IMG/VR virus record: IMGVR_UViG_3300048029_000486 | Location: 1-33,418 of that record | Direction: 5' to 3' (one strand) | DNA: 33,418 nt | Source: a virus | In this document: positions 14,387 through 22,700 of the stretch, one piece after another | Layout of the letters: each line of letters starts with the position of its first letter | How positions within the stretch are numbered: position 1 is the stretch's first letter | Program-made: the position numbers and the translations under genes | The notes under the pieces: generated by a model | Seen by the model: the letters and a program-made list of their open reading frames with translations, nothing else | Told to the model about the DNA's origin: nothing | Databases searched by the model: none

Positions 14387-15035
14387 TTTTCACTCATATA
14401 TTTTTCAATCGAAGTTATTTCGCTTTTTATTATCCCAAATTCCTCTATTGTTGCCGCATCAGCTTCATCTAATGATGGAGCTAGAGGAATATTAAAATCA
14501 GTGCAATAAGAATATTCTTTAAGTTTAATTATATAATCATTATCCAAAATCCATTTTGGATTCATAAATAATGGTAAATGAAAATATAAATTTCTTCCTA
14601 ATGTATATTTACTATCAGACCACTGATCTACAAGAGCATGAATGTCATACCACACATCATCAATACTCCTGTAGATCTTAATCTGCTTAGTTACAGGACT
14701 TTGTCTTTTATAAGGAAAGTTTAAGTTAACACTTGGAAAGCCTAATTGACTAAACCAAATATAACTACAAAGTCCTATTAACCTTTTTTTTCTATTCCAA
14801 CATATTGTTGAAAAATTTCTTGTAATAGTTGATCAACTTCACCCATTGTCAACATTGCAATGTCTTTCTCAACTAGGCCAGATAATTCTTCTACTTTATC
14901 CATAAGTACAAAGTAGTTATCTTGATTTATCTCACCTTCTGGAAAAGATTTTACACTTAATTTCCATAACTCACGTTTTTCTTTGTAAGTTATATCATTA
15001 ATATTCCATTCTTTATCAAACATTTTAACCTTCAT
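14383..15035 (-). CDS. Tail assembly chaperone G-T fusion made by -1 frameshift (217 aa)
   Basis: The 85-codon upstream ORF ends GAA AAA AAA GGT TAA. If the ribosome slips back one base after the two AAA codons it reads AGG TTA ATA GGA and stays open for 133 codons to the stop at 14383. The fusion is 84 + 133 = 217 residues. I read all 43 codons between 14784 and 14656 and found no stop. The T part runs from RLIGLCSYIWFSQLGFP through WYDIHALVDQW to EKYMSEK. Without the shift, this part has only a GTG at 14655 as start. The order (major tail protein, G/GT, tape measure) and the slippery site copy lambda G-GT, where the fusion helps load tail tube subunits on the tape measure. Confidence 0.85.
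14778..15035 (-). CDS. Tail assembly chaperone G (unshifted product, 85 aa)
   Basis: 85 residues, acidic and helical: MFDKEWNINDITYKEKRELW, then LMDKVEELSGLVEKDI and QLLQEIFQQYVGIEKKG. It has the size and position of gpG-like chaperones, between the major tail protein gene (14 bases upstream) and the tape measure. The stop follows an A8 run at which part of the ribosomes should shift to make the 217-residue fusion. Confidence 0.8.
   Translation of the reverse strand: MKVKMFDKEWNINDITYKEKRELWKLSVKSFPEGEINQDNYFVLMDKVEELSGLVEKDIAMLTMGEVDQLLQEIFQQYVGIEKKG
14784..14790 (-). promoter_or_regulatory. Slippery heptamer A-AAA-AAA for -1 ribosomal frameshifting
   Basis: On the minus strand the bases are A AAA AAA followed by GGT TAA, inside a run of eight A (14784-14791). 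Both tRNAs keep full pairing after slipping. The zero-frame stop lies directly downstream, and the -1 frame is open into the T ORF. A downstream stimulatory structure was not evident by eye. Confidence 0.8.
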
Positions 15036-15049
15036 TTTTACTCCTTATT

Positions 15050-16150
15050 TTACCAAGCTGAGTTGCTAATACCATCAACATGAATAAATTCAAACGCTGT
15101 ACCATCTGCTTCACCATTTGTAGTAGGTTGTACTACTTTAAATGGAATAGTAATAATTGCACCAGTGTCTGCATTTAAATCATAATTTACAGCTGTTGAA
15201 TAGATCTCAGCAGTAATTGATAATTCACCTGCTGCGTCTGTAGCACCTGAACCTTGTTTTAATATTAATGTAGCTGTATCACCATCTAAGAAATCTTGTA
15301 ATACATTATTTGCTCCATCTTTGAAGTTATCATCATACATAAATGATATTTCACCTGTAATATTTACCGATGGAATACCGAATGCATAATTTTCACAATC
15401 ACCATCTGCTGCTCTACCAACTCTTGCAACATTATTTTCAATTGTAAATGATACTGCAGTTAATACAACATCTGTTGCAGAACCATTTATATCTAATGTT
15501 TTAGTATCAAAATATGATTCTATTTGTGTTGGTGATGTACTAATTAAAGTAGGTTCTCCGCTGCTTGCACTTAGAGTTTGACCAACTTTAAATCCATTAG
15601 CTGCGAATCCTGAGTAAAAAGTACCATTTAATAATAGTCTTCCATCAGTCATATCAAAATTCATAGTTAATGATTGTAGTACTGCATTAGTAATTAATTT
15701 ATCTTCACCTGCTGCAGGACCATAAAGTGCGACATCAAATAAACTTGGAACACCACCTGTAGAAGATGCGTCAAAATCTGGTCTAACTAACAATGCACCA
15801 CTTTTAGCTTGTGATGTATGAGTTAAATTAGCTCCACTTCCGCCTTCTGTGTGATCTTGTAATACATTCGCAACTAACCTAGAAAGAAATCCTCTTTCTG
15901 CTGGTACTTCAAAATCCATAGTAACGAATCCACCTTTGCGTGTTCTAAATTGATCTAAGTCGGTTTCAATCATGCCAGCATTATTACTACGTATCTCCCC
16001 ACTTTCAATAAGATTGAGAACAGGGGAAGATACATTTATAACAGGCAGTAATTTATAAGCCGAATCTGTAGCAGCATCTGTTCCAAAAGCACTTCCGTTC
16101 TTTTGAAAAATACCTACCGCATATTGACTTTTACCATATACTTTAGCCAT
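15050..16150 (-). CDS. Major tail (tube) protein
   Basis: 366 residues, beta-rich and Gly/Ala/Thr-rich. MAKVYGKSQYAVGIFQKNGS, then LNLIESGEIRSNN and RKGGFVTMDFEVPAERGFLSRLV fit the start of siphophage tube proteins. The centre (VSFTIENNVARVGRAADGD followed by SVNITGEISFMYDDN) has the paired-strand pattern of a tube fold. At 366 residues it is larger than lambda-type tubes, so an added surface domain is possible. It lies directly upstream of the frameshifted chaperones, as expected. Confidence 0.75.
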   Translation of the reverse strand: MAKVYGKSQYAVGIFQKNGSAFGTDAATDSAYKLLPVINVSSPVLNLIESGEIRSNNAGMIETDLDQFRTRKGGFVTMDFEVPAERGFLSRLVANVLQDHTEGGSGANLTHTSQAKSGALLVRPDFDASSTGGVPSLFDVALYGPAAGEDKLITNAVLQSLTMNFDMTDGRLLLNGTFYSGFAANGFKVGQTLSASSGEPTLISTSPTQIESYFDTKTLDINGSATDVVLTAVSFTIENNVARVGRAADGDCENYAFGIPSVNITGEISFMYDDNFKDGANNVLQDFLDGDTATLILKQGSGATDAAGELSITAEIYSTAVNYDLNADTGAIITIPFKVVQPTTNGEADGTAFEFIHVDGISNSAW

Positions 16151-16346
16151 TTTCTATTTTCTCCTCTTTTTTCTTTGCTTTAGTTTCTAAAGCTTTAATT
16201 ACGACGCCAAGATCTTTTAATACCTTAACATCTTTTTCATTTAATACAACTTCTTTACCTTCTAATAATTGTAAATATTTTAATTTATCTATATCTACAA
16301 AACGCGGTCTATGAAGTTGTAAACCTTTTACATGTTTAAATTTCAT
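16143..16346 (-). CDS. Small tail-module protein, 67 aa
   Basis: 67 residues: KHVKGLQLHRPRFVDIDKLK, then VVLNEKDVKVLKDLGVVIKA and a Lys/Glu-rich tail. It overlaps both neighbours (8 and 1 bases). No family recognised; the position between tail terminator and major tail protein suggests a connector or assembly role. Confidence 0.6.
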   Translation of the reverse strand: MKFKHVKGLQLHRPRFVDIDKLKYLQLLEGKEVVLNEKDVKVLKDLGVVIKALETKAKKKEEKIENG

Positions 16347-16783
16347 TATACTACCTCATTTACATTACATTCTAACGTTAAAATAAATCTTTCTTTTTCA
16401 GTATCTTCTTCATCTCTTTCGTAAATAATATCTGTAACTTTAGCATTATACCATTCCGTTAAGTTTAATGCTTCTAGATCTCTATTATCGAAAAAAATTC
16501 TTTTTACAAGCTCAGCAATATCAGTTAAACGTAAAATATCTTTGTCTCTAGTATAATCAGAGCCAGATAATATTTCAAAACTTATTTCAGTTATATATGT
16601 TCTGATATGTGCATTTGCTGCATAATCAATAAAAGTATCAGATATAGGTCTTACTAAAAAACTTTCTTGCCCTCTATGTTCATCATAATATAGAGGAATA
16701 CTTGGAATTGTTTGTTTAATAAGTTTTTGTATGTTATCTAAAACTTTTTCTTTATAAATATTTGTAAATTCTACTCTTGCCAT
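16346..16783 (-). CDS. Tail terminator/completion-like protein
   Basis: 145 residues. An N-terminal helix (EFTNIYKEKVLDNIQKLIKQ) precedes alternating strands (SFLVRPISDTF, RTYITEISFEILSG, RFILTLECNVNEVV), the arrangement of siphophage tail terminators (gpU-like). The gene order, connector then this gene then tube protein, supports the call. Sequence identity to a named family was not recognised. Confidence 0.5.
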   Translation of the reverse strand: MARVEFTNIYKEKVLDNIQKLIKQTIPSIPLYYDEHRGQESFLVRPISDTFIDYAANAHIRTYITEISFEILSGSDYTRDKDILRLTDIAELVKRIFFDNRDLEALNLTEWYNAKVTDIIYERDEEDTEKERFILTLECNVNEVV

Positions 16784-16784
16784 T

Positions 16785-17057
16785 TTACCACTTCACTTTG
16801 TTTGCCCAATATGCTGCACTCATTTTACCTCTAGCAATATTTTTTCTATGTCTAGCTTTAAATGATCTTCTCCTTGCTCTTTCTGCAGCAGTTCTTGGTT
16901 TTTTACCTGCACCTCTTACACCTTGTTGACCAAATCTAATTAGTTTTATTCTTCCGCCTTGTTTGGCTAAAACTGCATGTGATTTAGTTTTATGTTTCGG
17001 TGTTCTTTTTGGTTTGTTATAACCTGCAAAACGTATTCCTCTATATGTTATTGCCAT
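16785..17057 (-). CDS. Conserved basic phage protein (SFKARHRKNI...SAAYWA type)
   Basis: 90 residues, about one third Lys/Arg. HAVLAKQGGRIKLIRFGQQG, then RRRSFKARHRKNIARGKMSA and AYWANKVKW form a pattern I know from many marine tailed phages as an unassigned small protein. Compact and basic, with no signal peptide. It may bind nucleic acid in the virion or during assembly. Confidence 0.65.
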   Translation of the reverse strand: MAITYRGIRFAGYNKPKRTPKHKTKSHAVLAKQGGRIKLIRFGQQGVRGAGKKPRTAAERARRRSFKARHRKNIARGKMSAAYWANKVKW

Positions 17058-17058
17058 A

Positions 17059-17142
17059 CTACTTTTTCTTGCCTTTTTTCATTTTCTTTTTTTTCTTAGG
17101 TCTTCCTACTTTTTTACCGTATGTTCCGATTCCTTTTGGCAT
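17059..17142 (-). CDS. 27-aa lysine-rich miniprotein (MPKGxGTYGKKVGRP type)
   Basis: 28 codons including stop, with a strong AGGAG ribosome site six bases before the ATG. It begins MPKGIGTYGKKVGRPKKKKK and has 14 lysines in 27 residues. The GRPKKKK core resembles an AT-hook (RGRP). Tiny proteins with this start recur in tailed phages, which supports it as real. It exactly fills the gap between its neighbours. Possible minor-groove DNA binder; unproven. Confidence 0.7.
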   Translation of the reverse strand: MPKGIGTYGKKVGRPKKKKKMKKGKKK

Positions 17143-17144
17143 CG

Positions 17145-18131
17145 TTATCTCCTCTTTAGTTGTATTGTTTCTATACCACCACCAGCTGTATGATCTAAAC
17201 CAGATACTTCAACTTCCCATTCATCATTTAATGTATAAACCCCTGTTGAAAATCTTACATAAACACCATGGCCAATTGCTTGAAAAGATCCATCAATAAT
17301 TTCATCGTTTTGAACTAAATTTATTTTTAAACCTGAATCATCTCCAACAAAAGACTTAAATGTTACGGTAGATGTTGTACCTGCTTCTAATGTACCAGCT
17401 GTTGTAATTATTACTTTAATTCTATCGTATGAGATTTGAGGATAACCATAAGTATCAACAATTGCGCCTGTAGTATTTGCATTTATAGATACTTCTTTTA
17501 CGATTTTATCCCTACCATCTTCATCTTGATCTAAAGCAATAACGCCTTTTCTAATCAAATCAAGTAAACCTGTTCCATTTGTTTGGTCGTATACTTGATC
17601 TTGAAGTCTTAATCCGTGTTGTTCATCATAAGGTAAAATTGCCATTGACGCAGATAATAATGCAGTGGCTCTTACAATTACCTCAGGATAATCTCTTCCA
17701 AGACTATCAGATGTACCAACACCTTTATTTTTATAAATTGGTTTGTTTATATATGATCGTACAAAATCAGAACTACGAGAAATAAACTCATTAAATAACG
17801 TTTTATTATCTCTTCCTGCAGTTACTGTAATATCATAGTTAGGATTTGCATTTGTTGATGGCATAAAATAAACCACATCTGCATCTTCATCAAAATAATA
17901 TTCACCATCAGTATCTAGATCTACAAGTGATCCAACTAATGTTTGCTCAATATCATTTTCATAAAGCATGGTAAATTTTCCAACACTTCCTGCTTTAAAT
18001 ATTTCATCGTTTCCGCTACCACTATGACTTACCCAATTTGTAATTGTTCTCTTTCGATCATAATCAAACACAAACGGAGCAACTAGTTGTATGTCTTCTA
18101 TTGTACAATATGTATCAAGATATGTACTCAT
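17145..18131 (-). CDS. Head-tail connector/neck protein candidate
   Basis: 328 residues. Residues 1-50 (YLDTYCTIEDIQLVAPFVFD) and 110-200 (EFISRSSDFVRSYINKPIYK; RATALLSASMAILPYDEQHG) are helical and resemble the adaptor fold that follows the capsid gene in siphophages. A beta-rich Thr/Asp-rich C-terminal half follows, probably a surface or collar domain. At twice the normal adaptor size it may be a fusion. Position between lysis genes and tail terminator supports a neck role. Confidence 0.5.
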   Translation of the reverse strand: MSTYLDTYCTIEDIQLVAPFVFDYDRKRTITNWVSHSGSGNDEIFKAGSVGKFTMLYENDIEQTLVGSLVDLDTDGEYYFDEDADVVYFMPSTNANPNYDITVTAGRDNKTLFNEFISRSSDFVRSYINKPIYKNKGVGTSDSLGRDYPEVIVRATALLSASMAILPYDEQHGLRLQDQVYDQTNGTGLLDLIRKGVIALDQDEDGRDKIVKEVSINANTTGAIVDTYGYPQISYDRIKVIITTAGTLEAGTTSTVTFKSFVGDDSGLKINLVQNDEIIDGSFQAIGHGVYVRFSTGVYTLNDEWEVEVSGLDHTAGGGIETIQLKRR

Positions 18132-18285
18132 TACTAAATTCTCCTATTAATTCTGGAATTTCTAAACTATCTATTTTTCTATGCAACTCAGACATATAGT
18201 GTATTATTTCTCTATCTGCCACATTTTTAGATCTTAACATTGCACTTATTTTTTTTATTTCTTTTATAGTTTCTACTAATCCCAT
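18115..18285 (-). CDS. Small helical protein, 56 aa
   Basis: 56 codons between the endolysin and connector genes, with AAGGAG eight bases before the ATG. Almost wholly alpha-helical: LVETIKEIKKISAMLRSKN, then DREIIHYMSELHRKIDSLEI. It overlaps the connector gene by 17 bases. No family recognised. Confidence 0.7.
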   Translation of the reverse strand: MGLVETIKEIKKISAMLRSKNVADREIIHYMSELHRKIDSLEIPELIGEFSNEYIS

Positions 18286-18296
18286 TTTATTTCTCC

Positions 18297-18782
18297 TTAA
18301 ACTTCTATTGCTCTTTTAAACCAACCATAATAAAAACGTTCTTGGTCTGGTTTCTTTGTTACTAATTTGCCATAAAATAAGCATCTATATGCTTGCAGGC
18401 GACGCTTTGATACTCTATTTGAATGTTTTATTGTATTTGGTCCAATGCGGCCGTCCATGGCTATTTTCGTCAACTTATTGCTATTTATAGCTTGTTGTAA
18501 TATCTTTACTGCTTGTGATTGCCCCATATTTACACACATATCAAAATATGTAGATCTAATATCATTTGGCAATTGATCTACTTTTCCTGGTATCCAGTAA
18601 TTATTATAGTAAATATTAATTGCATCTTCTTTTGTAAGATTTTTAATATCTAGATCTGGAAACCATCTTTTAGATATACCAAAATTAGTTTCGCCACCAG
18701 AATCATGAGGATCGTTAACATAACCACCCTCATGTTCTATTACTTTACCTATAACGTGTTCAAAAGTAGTATTTTCAACCAT
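18297..18782 (-). CDS. Endolysin, GH108 N-acetylmuramidase
   Basis: About 161 residues. IEHEGGYVNDPHDSGGETNF, then GISKRWFPDLDI is the GH108 signature; the Glu in HEGGY is the catalytic acid. YYNNYWIPGKVDQLP and FDMCVNMGQSQAVKILQQAI belong to the same domain, and MDGRIGPNT to the family's C-terminal peptidoglycan-binding part. It cuts glycan strands at host lysis. There is no signal peptide, so it would need a holin. The start is the ATG at 18782 or the adjacent GTG at 18785, directly on the stop of the upstream small gene. Confidence 0.92.
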   Translation of the reverse strand: MVENTTFEHVIGKVIEHEGGYVNDPHDSGGETNFGISKRWFPDLDIKNLTKEDAINIYYNNYWIPGKVDQLPNDIRSTYFDMCVNMGQSQAVKILQQAINSNKLTKIAMDGRIGPNTIKHSNRVSKRRLQAYRCLFYGKLVTKKPDQERFYYGWFKRAIEV

Positions 18783-18784
18783 CA

Positions 18785-18940
18785 CTACTTCTTTAGAGCC
18801 TTTTTTACTTCAGCCCAAACTTCGTTATCTAAGTCATTAGATGATTTTTCTACTAAAAAATCTCCAACTCTAAGTAGCACAGCAATTAATACTTTTTCAC
18901 TCAATATACCTGTTAAGATCTTACTCACTATCAGATTCAT
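18785..18940 (-). CDS. Small amphipathic protein before the endolysin, 51 aa
   Basis: 51 codons with AAGGAG seven bases before the ATG. It overlaps the previous gene by 20 bases and its stop meets the endolysin start (TAGTGATG). The N-terminal 30 residues are fairly hydrophobic (LIVSKILTGILSEKVLIAVL followed by LRVGDFLV), the tail is charged. It could be a small holin-like or lysis accessory protein, but the hydrophobic stretch has polar breaks and may not span a membrane. Confidence 0.65.
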   Translation of the reverse strand: MNLIVSKILTGILSEKVLIAVLLRVGDFLVEKSSNDLDNEVWAEVKKALKK

Positions 18941-19148
18941 CTTTATCTCCTTCTTTTTTGTCAAAAGATTCAGTTAGCATTTTAGCAAAAGCACCTTCAG
19001 CTACATTTTCTCTATCTATCTGAAATGCTAAGTTTGCTTTTTGCCTTCTACAATTTTCAATGTGTTCTACAAGCATTTGCTGTTCTTGTGATAACTCATC
19101 GTAATTGTAGTCTTTATCGTTTATTGTTACTTTTCTTTCTTCACTCAT
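18921..19148 (-). CDS. Small acidic coiled-coil protein (DUF6447-like)
   Basis: 75 residues: KVTINDKDYNYDELSQEQQM, then LVEHIENCRRQKANLAFQID and an acidic tail. The pattern I.DK.Y..DEL....Q..V..I..C..... resembles the DUF6447 group of phage and bacterial small proteins. Usually found beside fibre and lysis genes. Role unknown. Confidence 0.6.
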   Translation of the reverse strand: MSEERKVTINDKDYNYDELSQEQQMLVEHIENCRRQKANLAFQIDRENVAEGAFAKMLTESFDKKEGDKDESDSE

Positions 19149-19180
19149 TTCATAACCCTCATGTTATATTAATAAAATCT

Positions 19181-19474
19181 TTATGTATATCTTCCACCAA
19201 TGGTATTAGCAAGATTAAATGGTGCAGTTCCTATAATGTCATCATAAAGATTAACAGAATTAGGTGTAGTTGTTATTGGATTATTAGTCCCACCTATGAC
19301 ATCAAAAAACATTGCTCTGCCACCTTGCCCACCAAAAGTATTTTGTATTCCATTGTAAGTTCCACCATTACATAAACTTGCCAAACTTAAATTAGTAGTT
19401 TGATTGCAATCAGTTGCTTCTCTCAAATGATTATATATTCCTACATTAGTTGTTGGTACTGCAGGTGTAGCCAT
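19181..19474 (-). CDS. Small fibre-module protein, 97 aa
   Basis: 97 residues, Gly/Asn/Thr-rich with almost no charge (TTNVGIYNHLREATDCNQTT; NTFGGQGGRAMFFDVIGGTN; PFNLANTIGGRYT). The composition resembles fibre-tip or adhesion domains. It starts one base after the coiled-coil gene stop. Possibly a receptor-contact or fibre accessory protein; no family recognised. Confidence 0.55.
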   Translation of the reverse strand: MATPAVPTTNVGIYNHLREATDCNQTTNLSLASLCNGGTYNGIQNTFGGQGGRAMFFDVIGGTNNPITTTPNSVNLYDDIIGTAPFNLANTIGGRYT

Positions 19475-19725
19475 TATTCAGCATCTCTTATTGCTATATA
19501 GTCTGCTAATTCTGCTTCACACTCTGTAAGTTGTGCTTGTAAATTAGCTTTATGTGCTTCACATTGTGATATAGCTTCATCTACTGATTTTTCTTCAGTC
19601 CAATCTACTACCTCTACACTATTACCAGATGCATCTTGCATAGTTCTTGTATGCTTGATTTCTACCATTTTAGGTGCATCAGCTACTATAGCTTCTTGTA
19701 CTTTTTCTGCGATTACTTTAGCCAT
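19474..19725 (-). CDS. Coiled-coil protein after the fibre gene, 83 aa
   Basis: 83 residues: an N-terminal helix, a short strand region (SVEVVDWTEEKSVDEAISQC), then a coiled coil (EAHKANLQAQLTECEAELAD). It overlaps the fibre gene by 8 bases. Similar small coiled-coil proteins with two cysteines occur after S74 fibres and may be fibre assembly factors. Confidence 0.6.
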   Translation of the reverse strand: MAKVIAEKVQEAIVADAPKMVEIKHTRTMQDASGNSVEVVDWTEEKSVDEAISQCEAHKANLQAQLTECEAELADYIAIRDAE

Positions 19726-22700
19726 TTAACTTCTCCTCTAATTTGTTTATTTGTTCTTGTTGTTCTTTAATTGCCTCTACTAAATAAGGTATCATTTCCT
19801 CATATCGTAAAATCTTGTATTCTTTATCATCATCTGCTTTTAATGGAAGTTTCTTCTCATCAACCAAATGTGGTAAAACTTTTTCTACTTCTTGTGCTTT
19901 AAATCCTGCACTTAATCTTTCTCCACCTTTTTTCCAATTAAAAGTATGTCCTTCTAATTTGCTTACTACATCTAATCCATTTTCTATTTTTTCAAAGTTT
20001 TCTTTTAGTCTTATATCAGAAGGTGTAGTTGAAAATGCAATAACATCTTGGTCAAAGTGTGCATCTTGGCTACTATCTATTCTTACTGCTTCTACACCAT
20101 CGTTTGTATGAAAAGACATAGAGTTATTACTATGTGTATATCTTAAAACTCCTGTATATCTACCTGCACCACTATTACTATCTGCAAAGTTTATTTGTGA
20201 GAAATTTGAACTTCCTGCATAGATAGTCATACCATTATTACCACTACCATTACCTATTACAAGATTATCAGCATCTCCATCCCATCCTGTGTTTGTAGTT
20301 CCTATTAAGACACTACCTGTGCTATCTTTAATAGTTAATCTTGTTGCTACTCCAGCTTCATCTATTCCTAAATCTCCACCAACATTATATATTTGATATT
20401 TATTAGTTGTGCTTTCTAATTCAAGATAAGCACCGTGAGAAGCACTATCAGTTTCAATTCTTAATTGTGAGTGTCCACCTGTATCTAATATGTGTAAATC
20501 TACTGCAGGTGATGAAGTTCCTATACCGACATTTTTTGTAGAACCTTGTATTCTCATTACTTCTTGATAATCGCCACCACCATCACTATCATCAACTCTA
20601 AAAATCCAATCTTTATCTGCTGCTACTTGGTCAAAATAAAAATCATTTGTCTGATTAAACAAAAATCCACCATAAAGATTACTATGAAATAATTGGACAT
20701 CTTCTCCTCCACCAGCCATATATGCTTGTCCATCTGCAAGTCTTAAATGTCCTGAAAATCTACCTGCTCCTGCTACATCTAACTTATATCCAGGTGATGA
20801 AGTTCCTATACCGACATTAACATTGCTAAAATAAGCATTTTGAGTTCCACTACCTGCTACAAATCTAAGTCTTTCAGTTTCTCCACCTGCACTACCATTA
20901 TTAGACATTAAGATTAAATCTCCTCCAGTATGCCTATTGGTTATATAGTGGTCATCATTTGTTGAGTATAATGCTTTTCTATAATTAGCATCAGAAACTC
21001 CCATAAATGCAATAGAATCTCCACCAGCATCTAAATATATTTCTCCATTTGTTCTAATATTTCCTGTAACATGTAGCTTATCTGCTGGTGTTGAAGTTCC
21101 TATTCCGACTCTTTGAGAAGCATCTACTGCTACTGCAAAAGTCCCTGCTGTAGATATACCTAATTTATCATCTGCAATTCTATAGAATCCAGTATCACTA
21201 TCATTTACTCTTAATGCAGGACTTGCTGCTGTACCTGATAAACTTGATTGTAATCCAGTAGCATTAATTCTTGCAATTTCAGTAGTAGCAACAGTCACTC
21301 CACTTGTAACATTTCCTGCTAATTCAAATGCCATATATGGAGAACCAACACCATCAGTATTCACTTCTATTCTACCAGAATTACCATTTTGTTCAGGAAT
21401 TCTTTCAGTATGATTAAATGTTACATTAGAATTACCACCACCATCATTAATAGTTAAACCAATAGCACCACTACCTACACCTGCTTCAATGTGTGATGTT
21501 GCTTGTATTCTTGCATTCCCATCTACTGGTGTAATACCTACACCTAAAGAACTATTTTGTATAAATGTACCTGTTTCTAAAATTTTTAATCTATTTGCAC
21601 CACCTATTTGGAATTGTTGCGATGTATCCTGATTAAATGTAGCAGTCACTTTATCCATATCTAAAATCATACTTGCAGTATCTAAATCATTGGCAGTAGT
21701 TGGGCTTGACCTTACTTGAAAATCACCAGTACCATTATTGGTGCCATCTATTAAAATATTTACATTGTTTACACCTGCTAAAGTAACTTGGTTTGCAACA
21801 CTTGAATCTGAATCATCATCAAGAGTTAATCTATTATCGCCATTGCTACTATGTTTTAATACTCCACTAAGAGTTTGGTCACCAGTTACTGCTAAAGTGC
21901 TTGTATCATAAGTTAATCCTGATTCTCCAGTTAATGTACCATTTGCATTTAAAGTAACAACACCATCAGTAGTACCACTTGCACTTGGAATACTTAAAGC
22001 TGATTGTATTTCTGATACTGGTGCTAAAGCTGTTCCTTCATCTGCATTATAGACTAATAGATTATCTCCACTTTCTAATGTGTCAGCTAATGCACTCATA
22101 TTTGATAGATCTATTTTAAATTGCAAGTCGTATGGATCGCCTATACTTCCTGCACCTAAAGAACTTGCCCAATCAATATCTAATCCACCATTAGTCAATG
22201 CTTGAAATTTTACATACTTGCCTTGGTCTATTGTTACATTATTTGTATCGCCATCTTGTATTACAAATGTTGTTAATTGGTTAGTGTTAGTGTCTGTATA
22301 GTTTCCTGCATGAATATTGGTAGCACCTTGGTCTATAGTCCAGTCTATGTGTTCATTCGCTACATAATTGCCTAAGCTGTCGTGGTCTATAGCACTTAAA
22401 TTTAAATTTATTTGTCTTGCTGTTGCCCCTGTATAGTTAGAACCTGAAGCAAAAGCCATTCCTGTTCCAACTGTTAAAGCATTTAGATTACTACCTAATG
22501 CTACTCCACTTATTGTATTTGAAGCTAATTTACTTGTTGCGATATTAGCATCAGAAGCTATACTTCCATCTACGATAACACCTGAACCTATTGTAGTATT
22601 TGGTATAACAACACCTGCTGTTCCATCAAAATTTACAGCCCCTGAAGAAACTTCTCCTGACATTGTAATACTTCTCGCAGTTGCTAAGGAAGTTGCAGTA

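Noticed and set aside
17000-17299. Plus-strand ORF of 99 codons opposite basic genes
   Set aside because: Phe/Leu-rich antisense image of Lys-rich minus-strand genes; no ribosome site or promoter.
19025-19375. Plus-strand ORF of 116 codons
   Set aside because: Antisense to two plausible minus-strand genes; no start signals or recognisable protein.
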